From Dyella silvatica (GTDB lineage: Bacteria; Pseudomonadota; Gammaproteobacteria; Xanthomonadales; Rhodanobacteraceae), in NCBI RefSeq assembly GCF_026283955.1, contig NZ_JAPDPE010000004.1, forward strand, positions 1-64,000: a stretch of DNA of 64,000 bases, given 5' to 3'. Below, piece after piece: positions 8,301-18,700 of this stretch. Within the stretch, counting starts at the first letter, position 1. Each line of letters begins with the position of its first letter. Below the pieces are notes generated by a model that was given only the letters and a program-made list of their open reading frames with translations, made no database searches and was not told the origin of the DNA. The position numbers and the translations under genes were made by a program.

Positions 8301-9709
8301 CCCGCTGCCTGTTCTGGAACGTCGAGCATTTCGGCGAGAAACGCTTCTACAACGCATCCACCGACAACGATCCGGACGCAGGCATGACCTGGGCGCTGTC
8401 AGCGGCCGAGCGCACGGCGTTGCTCTACCGCGTGATCGAGGCGACCAATCCCGACATCATCGTGATCGTCGAAACCGTAGCGCAATCGACCAAGGGCAGC
8501 CGGATAGCGCAACGCATCACCGCCCCGGTGCAGCTGCTCAACTGGCTGCGCACCACAGCACCGACCGTGATCAGCCCTGAGTGGCGCATGGTGCCGCCAC
8601 TGGTGCTGGCCGGCCAGCCCGGCAACGTGGGCCAGGAAGCGATCGCCGTGTTCTATCGCGGCACCACCGGCACCACCCAGCGCTTCTTCACCGGCCCGAA
8701 CACCTGGCCGGGTGGTGTCGATGGTCCGTCAGTGCTGCCGGGCACACGCCCGGCGGCAGCCTACGGCACCAACAAGCGGCTGGGCCAGAACGTAGATCTC
8801 AACGCCTTCCTGGTGCCGCCGACCACCGCCGCCCGCACCATTCCCGCCGGCGCCCTGCACAATGCCACGCTCGCCGAAAACACAGTGGCCGCGCGCATCC
8901 AGCTGCGCGTACTGACGGCCGGCTCGGCCGGCGCCAATCTAGACTTCGGCATAGCGCGGCCACCCTTTATGGTCAGCTTCACCGAACAGGCCAGCGGCGG
9001 CGCGCTGCGCGACATCACCGTGTTCGGCGTGCATGCGCCGGCGAATGCACCGGGCGCGGCAGCGTTCATTACCGACATGTCGACCGCCTTCGACATCGTC
9101 GGCCCCCTGGGTGCTCATGAAACCCGCCTCGTCGGCGGCGACTTCAACGCCAGCCTGCTGCAGGACGACGGCTCGCTCAGCACGGTGTTCGATCCGCTGA
9201 CCGTGACCAACAACTATCGCCAGCTGCTACGCCCCAGTGCCGCCGCACCGGTGGGGGCAGCGCTCGAGGCATGGAAGGGTTATTTCGGCACCCATATCAA
9301 CCCGCTCGACGATCCGCCGCTGGTCCGCAACCAGCAGACCTCGCGCTTCTTGTGGTCCGATGGCGATACGGCCTCGTATTACCCACCGTATCGCTACCAG
9401 TCCGCGCTTTACTACTCGATCGACAACGTGCTGGTGTGGCCGCTGGACAACGGCCGCAATTACCAGACGACGATCATGAACACGGTGCTCTCCTCGCCGC
9501 TTTCGGCGGTCGCTCCGGTACCGGCAGGCGCCTCGGCCGGCACGGTGCCGATCGCCGCCGAGATCGCGCCGATCGTGCCGTTCGTATGGCCGCAGGCGCC
9601 GGACGCCGCTGATTACGATGCCGGCAACGCTGCCATGCTGCTCGCCTGGCAACGCTACGGTCATATCGTCAGCACCAGTGATCACTTTGCGCTGTTCACC
9701 GACGTTTAG
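8297..9709 (+). CDS. Endonuclease/exonuclease/phosphatase (EEP, DNase I-like fold) family protein
   Basis: A 470-residue protein starting at the ATG that overlaps the previous stop, with GAGGAG upstream. All five signature motifs of the EEP superfamily are present: WNVE (Asn8), VIVET (Glu59), VFGVHAPAN (His246), GGDFN (Asp282, Asn284) and the terminal SDH (Asp462, His463). Members hydrolyse phosphodiester or phosphomonoester bonds in DNA, RNA, phosphoinositides or sphingomyelin, using a divalent metal. The substrate cannot be read from the motifs. At 470 residues it is longer than a minimal 250-300-residue EEP domain; the extra sequence lies between residues 80-200 and 295-440. There is no signal peptide. 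Translational coupling to the 1217-residue gene and an 11-bp gap to the 3421-residue gene suggest the three products work together, perhaps with this one as the enzymatic effector. Confidence 0.85.
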   Translation: MTRCLFWNVEHFGEKRFYNASTDNDPDAGMTWALSAAERTALLYRVIEATNPDIIVIVETVAQSTKGSRIAQRITAPVQLLNWLRTTAPTVISPEWRMVPPLVLAGQPGNVGQEAIAVFYRGTTGTTQRFFTGPNTWPGGVDGPSVLPGTRPAAAYGTNKRLGQNVDLNAFLVPPTTAARTIPAGALHNATLAENTVAARIQLRVLTAGSAGANLDFGIARPPFMVSFTEQASGGALRDITVFGVHAPANAPGAAAFITDMSTAFDIVGPLGAHETRLVGGDFNASLLQDDGSLSTVFDPLTVTNNYRQLLRPSAAAPVGAALEAWKGYFGTHINPLDDPPLVRNQQTSRFLWSDGDTASYYPPYRYQSALYYSIDNVLVWPLDNGRNYQTTIMNTVLSSPLSAVAPVPAGASAGTVPIAAEIAPIVPFVWPQAPDAADYDAGNAAMLLAWQRYGHIVSTSDHFALFTDV

Positions 9710-9720
9710 GGGATATCTCG

Positions 9721-12700
9721 ATGGCCAGCACTGCGATCCAGAATTTACAGGCGGCCTTGAAGGCCAGCGTCGACGCAGCGGCGGCGTTCGCGCTCGACGC
9801 CGCCTACCTGACCGCCGGCATGGCGGACCCCGCCGTGCAGGTACCCAAGTCGTATGACGACGACCTCGCCAAGGCCTTCCAGGTAAAGGCGGCGGCGGAT
9901 TTCAAAGTCTCGGCCAAGCCCGGCAGCGTCGGCCCGGTCGCCAACGACAGCTTTCTCGTCCAGGGTGTCAGCCTGCCCTTTATCGGCGTGGCCCTTGACG
10001 GTACCGGCAAACTCACCTTCTCGCTGTCCGCCGATGGCGCCACACTGGTCGTCGCGATCGAGAGCAAGCCGGCCGGCTGGACCTGGACTACCTCGTTCCC
10101 GCGGATGACAGACTGGCAGTTCAAGGTGCTGCCAGTGAGCTCGGCCACCTTCACCTTTCTCAGTTCGAACGGCCCGCGCCAGAACGCGGCCATCGCCTGC
10201 GGCGTGCCGCCCTCGGCGACACCGCTGTTCACCCTGTTCGATCCCATCATCAAACCGCCGGCCCTGGTCACCCTGCGTGGCGACCTGGACCTGTCTACGT
10301 ATAACAATCGGACCGTGCTATTCCCCAGCGGCAATCTGCGCGGCTCGGTGAGCGACAACAGCTTTTCGCTGATCTACCTGCAGGTGAGCAAGCCGGCGAT
10401 CGCCCTCGCCCTGCCGCCGCCGGCGAACCCGCAGGGTAAGGAGATCGCCGATACCCAGCAGACAGCGCAGCTATCCATTTCGGCGGAGCTTGCACTGGAC
10501 GGCCAGCCCTCGGCCTTCCTGCTCGAAGTGGCGCTGCCGCAGCAGGCCGATGGCCGGGTGCCGTTTCATATCTCGCTGCGCGCGATCACCGGCGGTCCGC
10601 AGCTCACGCCGTCGAGCATGCTGGCGCTGGCGGGTGGCGCGCAGAGCGGCGGCCGCAGCTATCTCTCTTCGGTACCGCCGGTGCTGCAGCAATTCATGAC
10701 CTCGGTAAGCCTGCGCGGACTGGCGCTGGCCGGCATCGTCGGCACACCACCGAAAATGTCGCGCATCGGGCTGCAGATCGGCAGCGTGCCGGGCATGACC
10801 TGGACACCGCTGCCCGACGCGCCGCCCGGGCTCGATTTCACCTTCACTTCGTTTGCGCTCGACTGGTCGTTGATCGATCCGTTCAATGCGGCCACCCGCC
10901 AGCAAGCCTTCCAGTTTTCCACCCAGTTCACGCTGGCGCCGAAAATCTTTAAAGGTAAGACGCCGGCCAGCAACGGCCTGTTCACCGTGAGCTTCGGCTC
11001 CGACCTGCAATTCGATGCCAGCTTCGTCGGCACCGCCGCGCTGCGCGACTTCGTCGATGTGCTGTCAGGTGGCGCGATCACCCTGCCCGATGGCGTCGAC
11101 GCCAGCGTGTCGGACATCACCGCCACGGTGGACTACCCCGAGCGCAGTTTCAGCTTCGGCAGTGGTTTTGATGTCCAGGTCAGCTTCCTCGAAGTCGGCG
11201 GCAAGCCCATTCTGGCGATATCCAATGGCCGCGTCGCCCTGGCCGCGATGACGCCGACGCAAGGCGATGCGCAGAACAACAACGGCGACAAGACGCAGTG
11301 GCAAGCCAGCATCGGCGGCACGCTGGCGGTCGGCCCGCTGGGCGCTAACGTGCTGGTGGCCTATGACGGTTTCGCGGATCCGGCGAACTGGCTGCTGAAG
11401 GCTCAGCTCGCGCAGCCGGTCGATATCGGCGCGGTGATCCAGCAGTTCTTCGACCCCTACGGCAGCTACGACTTCCCCAACTTCCTGCCCGGCACCTTGC
11501 TGCTGAAGACCTTCGATATCACCGCGCGGCTGGCCAGCAAGGGCGGCAAGCCGCCGACGACGTATGCGATCGACACCACGTTCTCCTGGCTGTTCGATCT
11601 CGGCGAGCAGAAGGTCGGCATCGATCCGGCGCATCTGATGATCGCCTACGACGGCGCCAAGCCGGCGAACCAGCAGTTCTCCGGCCTGGCCGAAGGCACC
11701 TGGGTCTATACCGCGATCAACCTCGAACTGAAGATGGGCTATCAGTTCCAGCCGACCGCGCAAGGCCCCAACGAAAGCTTGTATGTCGAATGGGAAGGCT
11801 TCCGCGCCACCTACGAGACCGGCAAGGAACAGCTCACCTTTTCGCTCAAGGGCTGGACCGTCGGCACGCTGATCCAGGCGCTGGTGCGCACGCTCGGCGA
11901 CCCGTACTTCACCCTGTCCTCGCCCTGGGATCTGCTTAACCAGATATCGCTAGACGGCCTGAGCCTGATCGTGTCGCTGAAGTCCGGCGTCAAGAACCGG
12001 CTGTCGGCTTCATACACACTGTCCAGTCCGCTCAATCTCGGCTTTATCGTGATCAAGGGCCTGATCTTCCGCCGCGACACCGACGGCAAGGTCACGCTGG
12101 CGATCGACGGCACCGTGCCGGGACCGCTGCAAGGGACGATGGGCGACCTGCTCGATCCGGCCAAGGGCCAGGACGTGCAGAACATGCCGTCGGTGCCCGG
12201 CACCGGCGAGGAATACTTCAAGCTGTATCTGCTTGCGCTGGGCCAGCGCATCGGCATTACCGGCTACCAGACGTTTGCGACCACGCAAGAGGCGATCCTC
12301 GCGCTCGAAGGCGTGCCCAACACGATCAGCAAGCAGAATCCGGTCAACCCCACCGCCAATAAGGGCTCGGCCCAGAACGGCGTGCCCTATTACGAGCCGG
12401 CCAACCACTGGCTGATCGCCGGTCATCTGGGGGTGCTGAAGATCGCCGGCGTGTGGACGGTAGACGTCAAGCTGGTCTTCAACGATCCGAATCTCTACGG
12501 CTTGCGCCTGGCGCTCGCCGGCGCGCGCGCCGGCGGACTGGCCGGCCTCATCATCGACATCCTGTACAAAAAGATCACCGACGATATCGGTCTGTTCCAG
12601 CTCGAATTCACCTTCCCCGATTCGATCCGCAACCTCAACTTTGGCGCGGTCTCGGTGGTGCTGCCGCAGATCGGTATCCAGATCTATACCAACGGCGATT

Positions 12701-15700
12701 TCCTGATCGATATCGGCTTTCCGTACAACCTGGATTTCCGGCGTTCGTTCTCGATCTCCGCAATCGTCTACGGCGTGCCGGTGCTTGGTGCCGGTGGCCT
12801 GTACTTCGGCAAACTCAGCGGCGCCACCGCAACCCAGGTCCCACGCACCGAACTGGGCACGTTCAATCCGGTGATCGTGTTCGGCCTCGGGCTGCAGCTC
12901 GGTCTTGGCTACAACTTCGTCAAGGGTCCGCTGCAGGCGGGTTTCGCGCTGACCGTGTTCGGCATCATCGAAGGCGTGATCGCGGCCTGGCATCCGTACC
13001 AACCAGCGCGATCCGCCGGCCGCGACCTCGCCCTTGCCGGCCAGGGCAGCCTGCAGGACGAGTACTACTTCAAGCTCAGCGGCACGGTCGGCATCATCGG
13101 CCTGCTGTACGGCAAGGTCGACTTCGCCATCATCCAGGCCTCGGTCAACGTCAACATCACGCTGTCGCTGAAGATCACCTACGAGTCCTACCGCGCGATC
13201 CCGCTTGTCGCCACCGCACGGGTGGACATCAGCCTGAAGGTGAAGATCAACCTCGGCCTGTTCTCCATCTCGATTTCGTTGTCGTTCGCCATGACCGTCA
13301 CGGCCAGTTTCGTGATCGGCTCTGACGGCACCGCGCCATGGGATAGCCCCAAACTGGCCGCGGCCTCGCACGCGCGTCGGCGGCAGCTGCTGACCGAGGG
13401 CCCGGCCGCGATCCGTGCCCGCGCCCGCCAGCTACGGCTGCAGCCGCGCCGTTTGGCCGCCCATCTGGCCGCGGCGCTGGACAAGCCGACGCTGCACCTG
13501 GTCACGGCGCCGCAGTACACCGTGCTCGCCGCGGAGAAAGCGACCGATCCGTCGACCCAGCAAGGCGCCTTCGTCTTCCTGTTCGCCATGGATGCGCCCT
13601 CGGTCGATGGTGCCGCCTCCGGCCAGACCTCGTTCGATATCCTGTGCAATGCCTACTTCCCCTGGCTGGTCGATGCCCTTGGCGGCGATCCGGCCAAACT
13701 CAGCCGCGCCGACCTGGAAACCTTTGTGGCCCGGCTGGCCGACCTGGAAACCCCGGCGCTGTCTACCGGCGATCTGCTCGGCTTTCTTGCCGACCACTTC
13801 ACCCTGGACATCGCCACCACCCAGGCCAGCGACCAGCGCACGCGCGACGCGATGGCGGCCGGCGCGATGCTGTTCCCGGTATTCGACGGCCTGTCGCTGA
13901 CCGTGCCCGACCCGAGCGGCGGCACCGGCACCAAGCCGATCCCGTTCGAAACCTATACCACCGCGACGCCGAGCTACCGGGCACAGGTATCGCGCACCTT
14001 CGCCGAAGTCGCGGTGCGGATCAGCGAAGAAGCCGATGCGCCGCAGTTGCGCGCCACCGGCGAGACCGCCGAGTCGCTCGCCTCGCTGGTCTTTGGCGAC
14101 GCCTTCTCGATCATCGGCCGCCAGTTGCTGCAGGCCGCGCTCGACGCGCTCGATGCCTATGTCTACAAACTGAGCAACAGCGCCGCCTCGCCCGATTCGA
14201 TCGGCTGGATCGTCGGCTGGGCGAACCAGCGCGGCAACGCACTGCTACCCGACGATATCGCCCTGCCCAACCAGGACCATCCGCTGACGGTCGCCACCAA
14301 GCTCACGCTGGCGGGCTTGAGCAGCACCATCCAGGCCGGCGATACGCTGCGCACGGTCGCCGGGCGTTATTCCGATGCCGCCAATCCGCCGCGTTGGAAC
14401 ACGTCGCCGTCGTCGCTGGTGACCGGCAATGGCGATGCGCGCGTGCTGCGCGCCGGCGTGCTGCTGAAGCTGACCGATGCCAGCCAGACCACCGTGGACT
14501 ATGTCACTACGCCTGGCGATTCCTTCGCGGCGATCGCCAAGGCGCTGGGCATTACCCTCGATGCGCTGTCCACGCAGTCCAACCTGCTGGATGCCGCCGA
14601 CCTGCTGGCACCCGCCGCGGCGCTGGCGATTCCCTCGTTCGCCTACACCTGCGCCAGCGGCGATACGCTGGCCGGTATCGCGGCACGGTTCGCCACCAGC
14701 GTGCCGGCACTCGCCGACAGCAACCTGCAAGTCGCCGGGCTGTTCGCGCTCGATGCCAATGGCGGCACCCTCTCGCTGGCCAACCTCAGCATGTTGCCGG
14801 CCAGCGATCTGTGGTCGGCGATCCAGGCCACCGACCAGGTGGCGATGACCGCCGGCATGGTGTCGCGCTTCCTGATGTTCGGCCTGCGCCTGCCCAGCGG
14901 CGACGGCCTGAGCCTGTCGGACCGCTTCCTCTATCCGACCAAGCAAGCCGGCTACGGCCTGTACCAGCTGACCGGCCAGCAGTTTCCGACGCCGTCGTCG
15001 CTGGGCGCCGACGCTGGCTACGCGATCGAGATCGCGCGCGCGGATCAGTCGCACAAGGTGCCGCTGGACTTCGTGCAGTTCAATGGTGCGCCCGGCAAAC
15101 AGGCTGAAGTGGAGCTGACCTCGGCGTGGAGCCTGCTCGACATCGTGGTGAGCTGGGCCAAGACCGGCGCCTTTCAGCCGGCGCCGAGCTTTCAGGCCTT
15201 GCCATTGGCCGACGTGGCGGCACGTGCCATCGCGCTGGGCAATCCCGCGCTGTGGTCTACCTCGGATCGTGCCGCGCTGGGTCGCGTTACCGACCGCGGC
15301 CAGGGTCCAGGCAACCCGCTGGCCCAGCCTACCTGGTGGTCGCTGCCCAGCGGTTTCGTCGCCGAGACGGCGGCGCGCGAGTCGGCGCTGGTGCCGCTGT
15401 TCCCTGACCTGCGCGAGCTGATGTCGCGTATGCCGCGCTACGCGCCGATGCGCGTGGCCAACTCGGCATCCGGCACCGAAAGCGCCGCTACGGCGCTGAC
15501 CAGCTTCGCCTGGGCCACTCGCATCGATGTGCAGATCAAGCGGATGCCGGCGCAATCGCTGGCCGATGCGCAGCCGCAGGGCGAAGGCTCGGTGCCTTCC
15601 GGCCCGGCGCTGGCACCCTCGTTGCCCAATGTCTACGAACTGGTCGCACCGGCTAGCGAAAGCGGTGCGCAGCTGGCCGGCATGATGCGCGCCTTGGCCG

Positions 15701-18700
15701 TGTTCGGGCCGTCGCTGACATCAAGCGTGTCGCTGCTTTACAGCCAGGCCACGGGAGCCGCCGCCGCGTCTGGCGATGCGCTCGAGCTGATCTCGCTCGG
15801 CGCCGCCGAGTTCCTGTCCTTTGTGACCCAGACCAACCTCTCCACCGAAGCCAATCCAGTCACGGCGGCCCTGGCCGCGCGGCTGGGTGCCGAGCAGCCG
15901 CACGGCATCGCCAATGCGCCGGCCGAGCTGGCTCGCCTGCTGTGGGAACTGTCGGTGGTGCGCAACGGTGGTTACTACCTGTATTACCGCGTGCTCGACG
16001 GCGATGCCGGCCTGCCCGCCGCACTGTTCGACGCCAACGGCACCGCCACGCTGAGCTTTGTTTTCAGTCTGGCCACCCAGGGCGCGGCCTCCATCGGCGA
16101 GACCCCGCTGGACTTCGTCAACGGCTTCGTCACTACCGACGACATCGACCGCCAGCGCGATATCGTCGAACTGGTCGCGCAAGTCGGCAGCAGCACCAGC
16201 AAACCGCTCGACGGCCAGGCTTCGCTGGCCGCGCTGGCGGCGACCTACGGCACCTCGCCAGGGCGTATCGCGACGGCCAATCCCACCGCCGTGGTGAACG
16301 CGGGTTCGCGGCTGACCATCGCCGGCATCGAGCGCCAGCTTGGCCCGGCCGACGTGGTCAATCCCGCCACTACGCTGGCGACGCTGGCGACGTATTACTC
16401 GCAAGGTGCGGCCAAGCCGATCACCGCGGCGGATATCGCCACGCTCAATCCCGGCGTCGCCGTCGCGCTCGGCGCGGTGTTCTATATCCCGACGGTGGAG
16501 TATGTGGTTGCGGCGAATGCGGCACCCGGACAGACACTGGATTCGATCTCACGCTACTACCGGCTCTCGCCCACCGCGCTCGCCGTGCTGGTCGCCGCCA
16601 CACCCAGGCTGCTGGCTGCCGGCACGGTGCTGCAGCTGGATACCCAGGTGCTGGAACCGCGCACCACGATCGGACCGGCCAACGTCGGCATCTCGCTCGA
16701 GCGCGCCAACCTCGGCCAGCCAACGCTGCCGCCCAACCCGACGCCGGGCGACAAGGAAGCGTTCGCGCGCGTCTCGATGTATGCGTTGTACAACACGCTC
16801 TCGGCCGGCTTTGCCGCCAACGCCTATTTCACCGCCAGTCCACTCGGCCTGCCGTTCGGCCCGCAGAGCGATGCCGCCGCGGCGGCGCCGCAGCATCCGT
16901 TGCGCGCGGCCGCGCACCGACGCGACCGGCTCACCGCCGCGCTCGACGACGATTACCGTTATCGCCAGATGCTGGGCCTGGGCACCTTCGCCAAGGTCAA
17001 TCCGGCGATCGATTTCGCCTACGCGCCGGCGGCGGACAATCCCTATATCGGCGTGGGCACGCCGGCACAGATCGCCATGCAATGGCAGGACTTGTTCGGC
17101 AATACCACCGTTACGCCGTTCACCGCGGTACCGCCCGGCTATACCGGCGCGATCAACGGCGAGGCGATTCCGGTGCGCTACCGTGACACCCTGGTCAACC
17201 CGTCAGGCTGGCCGCAGGCGTTGCTGTACTACAGCTACTCGGGCGATGCCGCCAACGCCAAGCTCGATATCGAACTGCAGCTCAGTACCCAGAACTACGT
17301 GGGCCAGCGCGACCAGGCGCAGCGCGACCTCGCGCTCTACCAGTTGGTTTACTACCAGCTGCATCAGGACTACACCAAGCAGAACGTGCCGAACCTCAGC
17401 GGCAACGCGGTCGGCATGCAGCTGACCAACTCGCTGCTGGCCCAGCCGTTGCGCACGCTAAGCGACACCGAGGCCGGCATGATCCGCGGCTTCGTCGCCG
17501 ATTGCGTGGCCTATCTGGCGGCCGTCGCCGGCAATACCCAGCTGCCGGCGGCGCCGAAAGCGACGTTGAGCGTGCCGATCGATCCGGCCGGCCTGGCCGC
17601 CGGTGACCTGATCGAACTCGATCTCACGCTAAGCCTCGCCCGCCAGTCGCTGCTGGTCGATCCGGATATCGCCGCACTGCCGGGCGGTGTCAGCGTCGAC
17701 TGTCCGCTGCTGCCCAAGCCGGATGGCGGCGAAAGCATCGCCTACACCGACTTCGCCAAACGTTTTGAGACGGTGTTCCAGACCGCGACCTGGCGCCTGC
17801 GTGTCGGCGAAGGCCTGCGCGCGCAAAGCAATGCCGGCGGCGGCAACAGCCGGCAACTGTGGGCCGTGCGCTTCGGCGCCAACGGCATCGCCTTCGATAT
17901 CGGCGACGCGGCGAGCTACTACGCGCCACGGCCGATCGCGCGGGCGCTGGTCAATCGCTCGGCGACGCTGACCCAGTACCCGAGCGGGGAAAGCATCAGC
18001 TCGGCGTTTACCGGCGTGGATCAGAACCTGTGGTTCCAGGCCGTGCTCGATGCGGTCGACACCTTCCTGTCGGGACCGACCTCGACCTCGGTATACGTGC
18101 TCGACGAACTGCTCGGCGCCAGCGACCCGCTGGTCGATGGCTACCTCGGCAAGGTGCTGGCGGCCAAGCAGTCGCTGGCCGATTCGATCAGCGCGACGAT
18201 GGCGCCGATTCTCTCCACCAGCGCGGACGATGCATCCTCGCTATGGGCCGCCCAGACCACCTTGCGGCAACAGTTGCTGGCCCAGCTGGGGCCGGCTTAT
18301 GCCGCCGGCGCCACCCTGGTGTTCGGGCTGAATAACGTCACCGGCGGCAGCGGCCCCTTGCCGCCGCGCCTGTACGGCCAGCCGCGTGCGACCCTGGCAG
18401 CCAACTCCGCCAACGAGAACTACACGCTGTCGCCCGCGCGCCTGCCGCTGGGGCCGACCACGGTAGAGCAGAACACCTATGCACCGCGGCTGGCGTTCGC
18501 GCTGACCACCAAGAACGTCAGCGGTCAGGCCTATATCCCGCTCAACCTGGATTACCAGATCAGTCATATGGAATTCGGCCGCAGCGCCGTGCCGGGGATC
18601 GACGGCTATCTGCAGAGTCAATGGCTGGCCTTCGTCAGTGGCCCGATCGAGGTCGCGCTCGGCAGCGCTACCTCGAACGTCCCGGTGCTCAACCGCGCCC

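Noticed and set aside
12010-13371. 453-residue minus-strand open frame inside the giant LysM gene
   Set aside because: It is the antisense shadow of a GC-rich gene: Arg/Gln/Asp/His-rich composition, no start signal and no family resemblance.
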